In this document: positions 18,342 to 27,554 of the stretch, piece by piece
How positions within the stretch are numbered: position 1 is the stretch's first letter
Layout: every line of letters begins with the position of its first letter
Assembly: GCA_965656445.1 (NCBI GenBank)
Contig: CBFHKO010000002.1
Location: 124,001-188,000 of the forward strand
Source: JAHEJA01 sp965656445
Lineage (GTDB): Bacteria > Pseudomonadota > Alphaproteobacteria > Rhodobacterales > Rhodobacteraceae
Length of the DNA stretch: 64,000 nucleotides
Direction of reading: 5' to 3'
Made by a program: the position numbers and the translations under genes
The notes under the pieces: model-generated
What the model saw: only the letters and a program-made list of their open reading frames with translations
The model's database searches: none
Told to the model about the DNA's origin: nothing

Positions 18342-18360
18342 ATTTGGAACGATTCTAAAT
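18342..18360. promoter_or_regulatory. Irr/ICE-box-like operator upstream of nfuA
   Basis: A 19-bp near-palindrome, ATTTAGAATCGTTCCAAAT on the nfuA strand, with eight-base arms and one mismatch. It fits the alphaproteobacterial Irr (iron control element) pattern TTTAGAAnnnTTCTAAA except for one base. It lies directly upstream of a TTGACT -35 (18339-18334), where an iron-responsive regulator could control nfuA. Confidence 0.6.
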
Positions 18361-18373
18361 TGAACTAATCGGC

Positions 18374-18829
18374 TTATGTGATTGCGTCTAAGCGTTCTTT
18401 GGACAGATCACCTGGAACAACAGTTATCGGAATAGGCAGGCTTCCTGCGTTTTTGGACAATTGCGTCACCAATGGACCTGGTCCCTTTTTGTCGGTTCCC
18501 GCACCTAAAACCAAAATCCCTATCTCAGGATCCTCTTGAATTTGCGCCAAAATTTCGGGAACGGGTTCGCCTTCGCGGATCACCAAAGTGGGATCAACGC
18601 CCTGACGGTCGCGCATCCATTTTGCGAATACTTCGAAATGAGCGACGATTCTCTCGCGCGCTTCTTCGCGCATAATGTCACCGACACCAATCCAATGGTT
18701 AAACTCTTCGGGTGGAATAACCGCGAGTATTTCAACGCCGCCTTGGCTTTTGGCTGCTCGCATAGCAGCAAAGCGAATTGCGTTTAGGCACTCTCGGCTA
18801 TCGTCCAAAACTACCATAAATTTGCGCAT
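18374..18829 (-). CDS. universal stress protein (UspA fold)
   Basis: A 151-residue single-domain universal stress protein. It starts MRKFMVVLDDSRECLNAIRF and has the ATP-type GxxxxG motif near the C-terminus (VLGAGTDKKGPGPLVTQLSKN) and a closing PITVVPGDL strand. Start at 18829 is chosen because AAGGGGGA lies just upstream; an earlier in-frame start would add 22 unlikely residues. USPs bind nucleotides and modulate stress survival; the specific role is unknown. Confidence 0.88.
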   Translation of the reverse strand: MRKFMVVLDDSRECLNAIRFAAMRAAKSQGGVEILAVIPPEEFNHWIGVGDIMREEARERIVAHFEVFAKWMRDRQGVDPTLVIREGEPVPEILAQIQEDPEIGILVLGAGTDKKGPGPLVTQLSKNAGSLPIPITVVPGDLSKERLDAIT

Positions 18830-18918
18830 AGATCCCCCTTGTCGATGCTCGACTTGTGACTGCAATACTTGAATGCACATCTTGTGCTGTGTCAAGCATT
18901 GCCATGCGTCATCATGCG

Positions 18919-18940
18919 GGGGGCAGGGTGGCCTGCCCCC
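18919..18940 (-). terminator. GC-rich hairpin after trpS
   Basis: Perfect nine-base stem GGGGGCAGG / CCTGCCCCC with a four-base loop, starting five bases after the trpS stop. It lacks a T-tract, so termination may be weak or Rho-assisted. Confidence 0.55.
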
Positions 18941-18945
18941 TTGGG

Positions 18946-19986
18946 CTAACTTTGAAGCATACCGATGATGTCATAGGTTTTCTTCAGAATTGGGGCGGCA
19001 ATGTCGCGCGCGCGACCAGCCCCATCTCTTAGTATGGCATCAATGTCTTGGGGCGACTGCATGAGGGCGTTCATCTCAGTCGAAATAGGCGCAAGGGTTT
19101 CAACGGCACGCTCAACCAGCATCGGTTTAAATTCAGAAAACTGTTTTCCTCCGACGTCCCCTAGAACCTGATCAACCGTTTCATCGCCCAAAGCCGCATA
19201 TATTCCAACCAAGTTGCTTGCCTCTGGACGGCCTTCTAATCCAGCAGCTTCGGAAGGAAGCGCATCTGGGTCCGTTTTGGCTTTGCGTAGCTTTTTCGCA
19301 ATGGTGTCGGCGTCATCGCTCATGTTGATCCGGCTAAGATCAGATGGATCCGATTTTGACATCTTTTTCGACCCATCGCGCAGGCTCATCACACGGGCGG
19401 CGGGACCACCGATGACAGGTTCTGTGATCGGAAAGAAATCCACGCCAAAGTCATGGTTGAATTTCGTCGCGATATCACGAGTAAGCTCCAGATGCTGTTT
19501 CTGATCATCCCCAACAGGCACGTGTGTTGCATGATAGATCAGGATATCCGCCGCCATCAGTGCAGGGTAGCCAAACAATCCAAGAGACGCATTTTGGGCG
19601 TTTTTGCCCGCCTTGTCCTTGAATTGCGTCATGCGCTGCATCCAACCCATACGCGCCACACAGTTGAACACCCAACCGAGTTGGGCGTGTTCTGGGACAG
19701 CGGATTGATTGAACAAAATGGATTTTTGTGGATCAAGGCCGCTCGCTATAAAAAACGCCGCGATTTCGCGGGTGCGGAAGCGCAACACGTCGGGGTCTTG
19801 CCAGACGGTGATCGCATGAAGATCGACCATGCAATACATCGTCTCAAAATCAGAATTTTGCATTTCAACGAACCGTTTGACTGCGCCGAGGTAATTCCCA
19901 AGCGTCAATCCTCCCGAGGGCTGGACCCCTGAAAAGACGCGTTTCGTGAATTGTGATTGGGATGGCGTTTGGACCGCATCCGACAT
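18946..19986 (-). CDS. trpS: tryptophanyl-tRNA synthetase
   Basis: A 346-residue class I aminoacyl-tRNA synthetase charging tRNA-Trp. The HIGH-type motif appears as GVQPSGGLTLGNYLGA (about residues 20-35) and the second ATP motif as KKMSKSDPSD (about 210). Length is as expected. ATG 19986 (MSDAVQTPS) is preferred because GGAGA is seven bases upstream; an ATG six bases earlier is too close to it. Divergent from the rhomboid-like gene. Confidence 0.95.
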   Translation of the reverse strand: MSDAVQTPSQSQFTKRVFSGVQPSGGLTLGNYLGAVKRFVEMQNSDFETMYCMVDLHAITVWQDPDVLRFRTREIAAFFIASGLDPQKSILFNQSAVPEHAQLGWVFNCVARMGWMQRMTQFKDKAGKNAQNASLGLFGYPALMAADILIYHATHVPVGDDQKQHLELTRDIATKFNHDFGVDFFPITEPVIGGPAARVMSLRDGSKKMSKSDPSDLSRINMSDDADTIAKKLRKAKTDPDALPSEAAGLEGRPEASNLVGIYAALGDETVDQVLGDVGGKQFSEFKPMLVERAVETLAPISTEMNALMQSPQDIDAILRDGAGRARDIAAPILKKTYDIIGMLQS

Positions 19987-20061
19987 GTGCATTCTCCATC
20001 TGGAAGTTTTAATGCAACTGGCTTACCCATAGGGGAGACCATCGTCAAGCAAGGGGACACC

Positions 20062-20748
20062 ATGTCCGATCACCAAAATACACCTATCGTCAATCCGATG
20101 CCAAAATCCATTGTTGGATTGTTCATGGTGATTGCCGCCGTTGAAATAACCTTTGTCCTCGCTCAGGCGCAATTTATTGGCGGGGCGACGGGCATCGGAT
20201 GGCGGTCTTTTGCGGTGAGCGAGTATGGATTGAACAGTTCTTTGTTCCCTTGGATGGTGGAAAACCGATATTTCCCTGTGGAACATCTGATCCGCTTTTT
20301 GACTTACTCTTTTGTGCATAGTGGCACGATGGCAACGGCGATTGCCTGTGCTCTTTTCTTAGGTATTGGGCGTATGGTGGGGCATGTCTTTTCGTGGTGG
20401 TCGGTTTTAGTGATCTTTTTTGGATCCGCGATTTTTGGAGGAATAGCCTATTCACTCTTTGGACCAGAGGGCATGTGGTTGTTTGGCTCTTTTCCTGCGG
20501 TCTATGGAATGATTGGGGCCTATACCTTTATGATGTGGGTCACCCTTCGCGCTGAAGACGGCCAATCGCGACAAGCGTTTTATTTGATCGCGATGCTCAT
20601 GGGAATTCAGTTGGTGTTTGAATTTTTGTTCAGCGGTCAATCTGAGTGGATCGCCGACCTGAGCGGATTTTTGTTCGGCTTCTTCGTCTGTTTTTTAGTT
20701 GCACCAGGTGGGTTTCAGCGCGTCGTTGCCTTGGTGCGTCGGCGTTAA
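20062..20748 (+). CDS. rhomboid-fold protein lacking the protease dyad
   Basis: A 228-residue six-helix membrane protein of the rhomboid family. In active rhomboids the helix-4 motif is GxSG and helix 6 begins AH. Here these read GSFPAVYGMIGA and ADLSGFLFG, so the catalytic Ser is replaced by Phe and the His by Asp. The second His and the Asn of the HxxxxHxxxN helix are also missing. It is therefore predicted to be a pseudoprotease. Start at 20062 follows AAGGGGACACC. Its TAA shares bases with the stop of convergent murJ. Confidence 0.82.
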   Translation: MSDHQNTPIVNPMPKSIVGLFMVIAAVEITFVLAQAQFIGGATGIGWRSFAVSEYGLNSSLFPWMVENRYFPVEHLIRFLTYSFVHSGTMATAIACALFLGIGRMVGHVFSWWSVLVIFFGSAIFGGIAYSLFGPEGMWLFGSFPAVYGMIGAYTFMMWVTLRAEDGQSRQAFYLIAMLMGIQLVFEFLFSGQSEWIADLSGFLFGFFVCFLVAPGGFQRVVALVRRR

Positions 20749-22286
20749 GTCCGACGCACAGTTGCCTTTAATTCAGAGAGCTTGATGGCGCCGACCATTT
20801 GACCAAAGATACCGAAGGCTCCGATCCCGAATATCACAAGCCCCAATCCAAAGAACACGCGAAGCACGGTCGTCGTCACAAAGGGAGCCAGGCTATATTG
20901 CGCGATCCATAGGCATAGCCCCATTAAAAGGGATGCTAGAATAACACGGCCTAGACGCGATTTCATGCGACTATCAAACGTTGCGACATCGCCATATCGC
21001 CGCGCGCCAATGGCCAATAACGCGATCATCGCCCAAGCGGATACCGTCGTCGCAATTGCAGGGGCCAACCAGCCAAAGATAGGCATGAGACCAACGGCAC
21101 AAACCGCATTAATGATCATCGAAATAACCGCAAACCGAAAGGGTCGCTTTGTATCTTCGCGGGCGAAATACAGCGGTTGCAAGAGTTTTTGCAAAACAAA
21201 CGCAGGCAAGCCAAGGCCGTATATTGCCGTGGCCAAAGCCATTGCTTCGGCATCAGAGCGACCTGTTGATCCATGTTCATAGAGAGCCGAAACCAAAGGA
21301 AGCGGAATAATGCAAAGCGCAACAGCCGCTGGTAAGGTTAGGGCAAATGTGATCTCACCTGCGCGGCTAAAGGCTTCTTTGGCGCCTGCGTCATCGCCTG
21401 CCTGAAGGCGGCGGGATAGATCAGGAAGCAGGACAATCCCAACAGCAATCCCCACAACACCGAGGGGGAGTTGGTATAAACGATCGGCCCCATAAAGCCA
21501 GCTCACGGCGTTTGGAAATTGGCTTGAGACTTGCTGACCGACAAGGAGGTTGATCTGCATGACACCATTGGCGAGTGCTGCGGGCAAGGCGACAACGACC
21601 AAAGTGCGCATTTCTGCATTCCACCGTGGACGACCTAGCTTGATGTTTAGTCCCGCTTTTTGAGCGGCGTACCAAACCAAGGCCAATTGCACGATCCCTG
21701 CGAGGGGAATGGTCCAGACAAGAAACCAAATGGCGTCGTATCCCATGAAATAGGCAAGGCTCAGCGCAATTATTATTAATATGTTTAAAAACACTGGCGC
21801 CGCTGCGGCCATCGCAAATCGCCCTGACGCATTAAGCGCGCCCGACAATAAGGCGGCTAAGGAAATGAGCAGAATATAGGGAAACATGACCCTACCGTAA
21901 TCAACCGTTAGATCAAAACGATTGGTGCCTGTGAACCCTTCGGCCGTCGCCCAAACAAGCGCGGGCATAAAGATCATCGCCAATCCAGTGAGGATTAGCA
22001 AAACAGTGGCCAGTCCCCCCATCGCTTGGGAGGCAAATTGACTGGGTCTGTCATCCGCCTCTAGGCGCTTGGAAAACATCGGTACGAAGGCTGCATTAAA
22101 CGCGCCTTCGGCAAAAAAGCGTCGGAACATATTGGGCAAACGGAAAGCTGCGATAAAGGCATCCAAAACGGGGCCAGCCCCGATGAGAGCAAAGATCAAG
22201 ACTTCGCGCGCCATCCCCAACACGCGGCTAAGCAAGGTCCAAAACCCAACGGTCATTATGCCCTTCAGCATGCGCGGCTGGCTCAT
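20745..22286 (-). CDS. murJ: lipid II flippase MurJ
   Basis: A 513-residue polytopic protein of the MurJ/MviN family that flips lipid II across the inner membrane for peptidoglycan synthesis. About 14 helices can be counted. The N-terminal ARVLGMAREVLI-type stretch (LSRVLGMAREVLIF), FRLPNMFRRFFAEGAFNAAFVPMF (about 48-71) and a PDLSRRLQAGD loop are diagnostic. It overlaps glnD by four bases. Confidence 0.93.
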   Translation of the reverse strand: MSQPRMLKGIMTVGFWTLLSRVLGMAREVLIFALIGAGPVLDAFIAAFRLPNMFRRFFAEGAFNAAFVPMFSKRLEADDRPSQFASQAMGGLATVLLILTGLAMIFMPALVWATAEGFTGTNRFDLTVDYGRVMFPYILLISLAALLSGALNASGRFAMAAAAPVFLNILIIIALSLAYFMGYDAIWFLVWTIPLAGIVQLALVWYAAQKAGLNIKLGRPRWNAEMRTLVVVALPAALANGVMQINLLVGQQVSSQFPNAVSWLYGADRLYQLPLGVVGIAVGIVLLPDLSRRLQAGDDAGAKEAFSRAGEITFALTLPAAVALCIIPLPLVSALYEHGSTGRSDAEAMALATAIYGLGLPAFVLQKLLQPLYFAREDTKRPFRFAVISMIINAVCAVGLMPIFGWLAPAIATTVSAWAMIALLAIGARRYGDVATFDSRMKSRLGRVILASLLMGLCLWIAQYSLAPFVTTTVLRVFFGLGLVIFGIGAFGIFGQMVGAIKLSELKATVRRT

Positions 22287-25063
22287 GACATTGCCCTTTT
22301 GGTGCCTTGGGTGATCGCGTCGCGTAATTTGCGCTCAAGGTTGCGTTGTTTGGTGTCTGAATAGAGTTTGAGGCCAAACATATCTTTGACATAAAAGCTA
22401 TCGACCACTTGTTCGCCATAGGTGGCACAAACCGCAGAGGCGATGTAGATGTTTTCATTTGCCAAAGTGCGGGTCAAATCATGCAGCAATCCAAGTCGAT
22501 CGCGTGTGTCCACTTCGATGATTGTATAAATTTCCGAGCCATCGTTATCAAAGGTGATCGAGGTTGGAACCCGAAAGGCGCGTTCGCGTTTCTTGATGTT
22601 GTTTTTGTCATCAATTGCATCGCGTGCCACAACTTCACCGCCAAGCGTTTTTTCGATCATTTGGCGCAATCGCGGAAGGCGAGAGGCCTCATAGGGGTGG
22701 CCGTCGCTATCTTGGATCCAAAATCCAGCCGTCGCATATCCGTCTTTGGAGGTATACGTACGGGCATCGACCACATTTGCCCCGACCAAGGCCAAAGCAC
22801 CAGCCAATCGAGAAAAGATACCAGGGTGATCCTCCATCGCAAAGCAAACGCGGGTTGCGTCACGATCGAGGTCGGGATGCAAATCAATGCGAATGTCACC
22901 CTCTGAAATATCTTTTAACAGACGGGCAAAAATTACATGTGCTGTGATATGGAGCCCTTGCCAATAGGGTGGGTAGTGGCGCGCCAGTTCGGTCTTGATC
23001 TCTTTACCCGTCCAATCACTAAGCTCTTTGCGTAGTAATTTTTTGGCCTCGGTTCCGCGATTTTCACGGTTCAAATCTTCGAGCCCTGTTTCAAGTGCAC
23101 GCCGTGTTTGTCGATAGAGCGCCCGAATAAGCGTTGCTTTCCAATTGTTCCAGGTATCCGGACCCACACCGCGAATATCGCAGACGGTTAAGACCGTCAG
23201 CAAATCCAAACGTTTAACGGTTTGCACGGCCTTGGCAAAATCTCGGACGGTTCTTGGATCAGCAATATCGCGTTTTTGCGCCATATCCGACATCAAGAGG
23301 TGATAGCGAATAAGCCATTCAACCGTTTCGACGTCTTGTTTGTTCAACCCAAGGCGCGGCGCAACTTTGCGGGCAATTTTTGCGCCCAAAATTGAATGAT
23401 CTTCATCGCGGCCCTTACCGATGTCGTGCAATAACAGAGCGACATAGAGCACTTTGCGATTGACGCCCTCTTTCAAAATTGAACTGGCTATGGGCAATTC
23501 CTCAACCAATTCTTCGCGCTCAATTTGGGCCAAGTTGCGGATCACTTGGATCGTGTGTTCGTCCACGGTGTATGAGTGATACATGTTGAATTGCATCATC
23601 GCGACGATGGGTTCAAATTCGGGGATAAAGGCGGAGAGAACCCCCAATTCGTTCATCCGACGCAAGGCCCGTTCTGGATTGCCATGTTTCAACATGAGGT
23701 CCAAGAAAATGCGAATGGCCTCTTTGTTTGTGCGTGTGTCATTATCCACAAGGTGCAGGTTAAATGCGATCAGGCGCATCGCATCTGGATGAATGAATAG
23801 ACCGGTTCTCAGCGCTTCTTCAAAGATGCGGAGGATATTGACGGGATCCGACAAAAACGTTGCCTCATCCTCAATATTGAGGCGGTTGTTTTGCACGACA
23901 TAGCCCGGTTTAATTTTCGGACGTCGCTTAAAAATGCGCTGAAGGAGTGGGGCTTCTTTGGTGTGATCGTTTTCCAGGGCCGTCAAAAAGATGCGGGTCA
24001 ATTCACCGACCAAAGTGGCATGCTTGAAATAGGCTTGCATAAAGTGTTCGACGCCACGCCGACCGCTCTTGTCTTTGAAACCCATCCGCTCGGCCACTTC
24101 GACCTGAAGATCAAAGGTGAGTTGATCTGTTGCACGATTGGTCACCAAGTGCAGATGACACCGCACCGCCCACAAAAATTCACGGGCTTTGACAAAGTCG
24201 TCATATTCATCTTTGCGGAACACGCCGAGCTTGACCAAATCCATTGGGTCTGAGGTGTGATGAACATATTGTGCGATCCAGAACAAAGATTGCAAATCGC
24301 GCAATCCGCCTTTGCCTTCTTTGACATTAGGCTCGACCATATAGCGCAGCCCTTGTTTTTCATGCCTCTTGCCACGTTCGTCTAATTTGGCTTCGACAAA
24401 AGCGCGTTCATTGCCTTTGAATAAGTCAGACCAAATCGTCGTGTGAAATTGATCCGCAAGGTCGGCATCGCCACAGATAAAGCGATGCTCTAACATAGCT
24501 GTTTGAACGGTATAATCCTCGCTGCCTATTCTGAGGCAATCTTTGACGGTGCGCGAGGCGTGGCCGACCTTGAGCCTGAGATCCCAGAGGATATAAAGCA
24601 TCGTTTCAATCACGCTCTCAGCCCATGGTGTGATTTTATAGGGCGTCAGAAATAAGAGATCCACATCTGACATCGGGGCCATCTCGCCGCGACCATATCC
24701 GCCAACTGCGATGAGGCTCAGTCGTTCGCCTTCGGTTGGGTTGGGGAGGGGGTGTAAATACGTGTTCGCCACCTGCCAGACAGTGTTGATGATGCAATCC
24801 GTGAGCCACGAATAGGACGCTGTTGTTTGAGCCGCCGCGAAAGGCTTTGCTACAAAAGCCTCTGCGATGACTGACATCCCAGATTTTTGTCGATCTCTTA
24901 GATCTTGGACAATAAGGTCTCTGGCGGTTTTGTTATCTTTGTTTGTAGCAAAGGCTTCGGCGATAAACTCTGCCGAAGCCTTCTTGTCAAAGATAGCAAT
25001 TTGATCGGTGATCAATGTGGGGTGGTTAGAACCCTGAGAAGGTGAAGCTGCTTGGCGCTGCAT
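22283..25063 (-). CDS. glnD: PII uridylyltransferase/uridylyl-removing enzyme GlnD
   Basis: A 926-residue sensor of glutamine that uridylylates and deuridylylates PII proteins. Domains in order: nucleotidyltransferase with GGYGRGEMAP..SDVDLLFL (about 121-139), a GlnD helical region, an HD domain with HDIGKGRDEDHS (about 545), and two C-terminal ACT domains (about 730 and 845). All key motifs are intact. The ATG lies 38 bases inside the upstream lipoprotein gene; a shorter start cannot be excluded. It forms an operon with murJ. Confidence 0.93.
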   Translation of the reverse strand: MQRQAASPSQGSNHPTLITDQIAIFDKKASAEFIAEAFATNKDNKTARDLIVQDLRDRQKSGMSVIAEAFVAKPFAAAQTTASYSWLTDCIINTVWQVANTYLHPLPNPTEGERLSLIAVGGYGRGEMAPMSDVDLLFLTPYKITPWAESVIETMLYILWDLRLKVGHASRTVKDCLRIGSEDYTVQTAMLEHRFICGDADLADQFHTTIWSDLFKGNERAFVEAKLDERGKRHEKQGLRYMVEPNVKEGKGGLRDLQSLFWIAQYVHHTSDPMDLVKLGVFRKDEYDDFVKAREFLWAVRCHLHLVTNRATDQLTFDLQVEVAERMGFKDKSGRRGVEHFMQAYFKHATLVGELTRIFLTALENDHTKEAPLLQRIFKRRPKIKPGYVVQNNRLNIEDEATFLSDPVNILRIFEEALRTGLFIHPDAMRLIAFNLHLVDNDTRTNKEAIRIFLDLMLKHGNPERALRRMNELGVLSAFIPEFEPIVAMMQFNMYHSYTVDEHTIQVIRNLAQIEREELVEELPIASSILKEGVNRKVLYVALLLHDIGKGRDEDHSILGAKIARKVAPRLGLNKQDVETVEWLIRYHLLMSDMAQKRDIADPRTVRDFAKAVQTVKRLDLLTVLTVCDIRGVGPDTWNNWKATLIRALYRQTRRALETGLEDLNRENRGTEAKKLLRKELSDWTGKEIKTELARHYPPYWQGLHITAHVIFARLLKDISEGDIRIDLHPDLDRDATRVCFAMEDHPGIFSRLAGALALVGANVVDARTYTSKDGYATAGFWIQDSDGHPYEASRLPRLRQMIEKTLGGEVVARDAIDDKNNIKKRERAFRVPTSITFDNDGSEIYTIIEVDTRDRLGLLHDLTRTLANENIYIASAVCATYGEQVVDSFYVKDMFGLKLYSDTKQRNLERKLRDAITQGTKRAMS

Positions 25064-26204
25064 CTATAATATGTACCCGTTGTTCTTTGACCTGAGCAAT
25101 TGCAAGGCCACGTTCGTTTGTCCCGTTCTTGTTCAGACGGAAGATGCCGTCAACCCCTTCGAAACCAGATGACTGCGTCAAAGCATCCGCTGTCAAGGCA
25201 TTTGCTTTACCGGCGGCGACCAAAGCACCAATCGCGGCGATACCATCATAAGCGAGGCTAGCAAGCTGATGAGGCTGCGCGCCATAGGCCGCTTGATACC
25301 GTGTTGAGAAGTTTTGCGTTCTTGTCACGTCTGGAATTGCAAACCACCCATTCTGCAATCCTGCAAGCGCCAAAGTTTGCGGAGGGATATCCCAACGTGA
25401 AAGACCCGCATATTGAATAGTCGCTGGATTTATACCTGCTTCTGGAAGCATTTGAGCCAATAGTGGCAGCGCGCCAGCACTTGTTGATGTCAGCAAAAGC
25501 AAATCGGCATTGCCGGAAAGCGTCGCATTCTTGATCGGGTTGACCGCGTCAATGACGCCTTGAGGCGTAAAGGTAAAGGACTGAACTGAAACCACTTCAA
25601 TTCCGACTTCATTAGCTGCACGTTGGAGCGCAACGCGGCCAAATTCACCTTCTACATTCTCAGGATGAACAATCACTGCGCGTGACTTGCCTTGGGATTT
25701 GGCAAAGCTCATCAGACGACTCGCGGTATTGTCAAAGGTCTTACCGAGAATGAAAACATTCCCTCCAGCGATGCTTGGATTATTGGAAAAGCTCATAACA
25801 TTGACGCCTTCGTCACCAACCGCGACGGCCGCCGCATTTGCGGCTTCTGCAAAGAGCGGTCCTAGAATGATCTTTGATCCCTCATCAACGGCGCGCTGGG
25901 CTTGTTGTGCGGCAACATCTGCGGAGCCTGCTGTGTCATAGACACGCAAATCAATCTTAACGGCGCCTAAATCAGCAACAGCCATCTTGGCGGCGTTTTC
26001 TAGATTTGCGGCAACAGTCCCCGCTCCGTTGGACGATTTCGGAACCAGTAGCGCCACTGGAACGGGTTTGTTAACATCTAGCTGTGGGGCTTGGGTCAAT
26101 GTTGTCGAAGGAGTCTCCAACGTACAGGCCGCCAAGACAGCGGCAGCTGCGGCCAGAGTAATTCTTTTCAAAGTCAATCGTGTATGATCTAAAGCGCGTA
26201 ACAT
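25026..26204 (-). CDS. LpoA/LppC-like lipoprotein, penicillin-binding protein activator
   Basis: A 392-residue lipoprotein with signal peptide and lipobox LAAC (near residue 27). The body has a type I periplasmic-binding fold related to leucine-binding proteins (PVALLVPKSSNGAGTVAANLENAAKMA). The family includes LpoA-type activators of penicillin-binding proteins, although alphaproteobacterial members lack the N-terminal TPR domain and their role is inferred. ATG 26204 has GAGGGAG at a good distance. It heads a run with glnD and murJ, both tied to envelope or nitrogen status. Confidence 0.78.
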   Translation of the reverse strand: MLRALDHTRLTLKRITLAAAAAVLAACTLETPSTTLTQAPQLDVNKPVPVALLVPKSSNGAGTVAANLENAAKMAVADLGAVKIDLRVYDTAGSADVAAQQAQRAVDEGSKIILGPLFAEAANAAAVAVGDEGVNVMSFSNNPSIAGGNVFILGKTFDNTASRLMSFAKSQGKSRAVIVHPENVEGEFGRVALQRAANEVGIEVVSVQSFTFTPQGVIDAVNPIKNATLSGNADLLLLTSTSAGALPLLAQMLPEAGINPATIQYAGLSRWDIPPQTLALAGLQNGWFAIPDVTRTQNFSTRYQAAYGAQPHQLASLAYDGIAAIGALVAAGKANALTADALTQSSGFEGVDGIFRLNKNGTNERGLAIAQVKEQRVHIIDAAPSSFTFSGF

Positions 26205-26283
26205 ATATAACTCCCTCAAAGTGCTATTCTCTAGCCACCCATGTTGCGAAAGATCATAGCGGACGGAAATAAAGGGTCCAGTG

Positions 26284-27144
26284 ATGAATCATAAGAACGT
26301 AAAATTAGCCGAAGGGTTGTATTTTGTTGCAACACCTATTGGAACGGCGCGGGATATTACGTTGCGAGGGTTGGACATATTGGCAAATGCAGACGTGATT
26401 GCGGCCGAAGATACGCGCAGTATGCGCAAGCTTTTGGACATTCATGCGGTGCCATTGGGGGACCGGCCTTTGATTGCTTATCATGATCACAGTGGTTCGA
26501 ATGTGCGCGACAGGCTTATTGACTACATCAAAGACGGGAAATCTGTAGCCTATGCCTCTGAGGCAGGGACGCCGTTGATTGCTGATCCGGGATATCATTT
26601 GGCCAAAGATGTAGCGGATCTTGGGTTATTGGTCACCTCCGCGCCTGGCCCGTCGGCCATTTTGGCAGCACTCACTTTGGCAGGATTGCCCACGGATCGA
26701 TTTCTATTCGAGGGGTTTTTGCCCAATTCAAAATCACAGCGAATTAGCCAGATGCAAGAATTAGCACAGGTCCCCGCAACGTTGGTGTTCTATGAAAGCC
26801 CCAAGCGCCTGATTGCGATGCTTCAGGATGCTATTGAGGTGTTTGGCCCCGATCGACCCGCAGCCTATTGCAGAGAGTTGACCAAAAAATTCGAAGATAT
26901 TCAGCGCGCGCCCCTCGCGGAGTTGGTCGAGATTGCGCAAAATTCAACAATCAAAGGTGAAATCGTTGTTTTGATAGATCGCGCCGATAAAGGGTCTGTT
27001 AACGAAAACGACTTAGACCAAGAGCTCATGAGTGCGCTAGAGCATTTGTCCATTCGCGATGCATCCGAGGCCGTTGCCCGCGCATTCGGCGTGCCAAAGC
27101 GCAAAGTCTATCAAAGGGCGCTTGATCTTGGAAAAGAGAGATAA
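26284..27144 (+). CDS. rsmI: 16S rRNA 2'-O-methyltransferase RsmI
   Basis: A 286-residue tetrapyrrole-methylase-fold enzyme that methylates the 2'-OH of C1402 in 16S rRNA with SAM. Diagnostic stretches are LYFVATPIGTARDITLRGL at the start, AAEDTRSMRKLL, SEAGTPLIADPGY and TSAPGPSAILAALTLAGLPTDRF (about 118-140). AAAGGG lies upstream. A GTG three bases earlier is an alternative start. Divergent from the LpoA-like gene; yraN follows, as in many proteobacteria. Confidence 0.94.
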   Translation: MNHKNVKLAEGLYFVATPIGTARDITLRGLDILANADVIAAEDTRSMRKLLDIHAVPLGDRPLIAYHDHSGSNVRDRLIDYIKDGKSVAYASEAGTPLIADPGYHLAKDVADLGLLVTSAPGPSAILAALTLAGLPTDRFLFEGFLPNSKSQRISQMQELAQVPATLVFYESPKRLIAMLQDAIEVFGPDRPAAYCRELTKKFEDIQRAPLAELVEIAQNSTIKGEIVVLIDRADKGSVNENDLDQELMSALEHLSIRDASEAVARAFGVPKRKVYQRALDLGKER

Positions 27145-27490
27145 AGGGACGATTGCCTATCTCCGCGGTCTCGCTGGTGAGCAACGCGTGGCGCAGCATT
27201 ATGCAAGCCAAGGGTATGCAATTATAGAAGAGCGGTGGCGCGGAGCGCGGTGTGAGATTGATCTCATTGTTCGACGCGGGACCGTATTGGTCTTTGTCGA
27301 GGTGAAGGTTGCTAAATCGCATGAGATTGCCTTGCATCGGTATCGAGCTGATCAAGCGGCACGGCAAATTGAGGCCGCGCATGAGTATTTGGGCAAAGAT
27401 GAAGCCTATGCAGGGTTGGACATTCGGTTTGATCTCGCAACCGTTAATGAAATGGGCAGGATTGAGGTTCTCGAAAACGTTTTGATCTAG
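27128..27490 (+). CDS. yraN: YraN/UPF0102 nuclease-fold protein
   Basis: A 120-residue member of UPF0102, a restriction-endonuclease-like fold often found after rsmI. The core LAGEQRVAQHYASQGYAI, GARCEIDLIVRRGTVLVFVEVK shows the E-(I)DLI...FVEVK arrangement of PD-(D/E)xK folds. TTG 27128 gives the usual family N-terminus and has AAAGGGCG upstream. An ATG at 27059 would overlap rsmI by 86 bases and add 23 atypical residues. Biochemical function is unknown. Confidence 0.8.
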   Translation: MEKRDKGTIAYLRGLAGEQRVAQHYASQGYAIIEERWRGARCEIDLIVRRGTVLVFVEVKVAKSHEIALHRYRADQAARQIEAAHEYLGKDEAYAGLDIRFDLATVNEMGRIEVLENVLI

Positions 27491-27554
27491 GCCATTGTAA
27501 ATATCGATCCCCTCAGCCATTTATGAAGAAAGAGAATTGCAAGTGAGGCAAGAA

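Noticed and set aside
18830..18900. FNR-type site before the universal stress gene
   Set aside because: TTGAC-N4-CACAA matches only one half-site of the FNR consensus.
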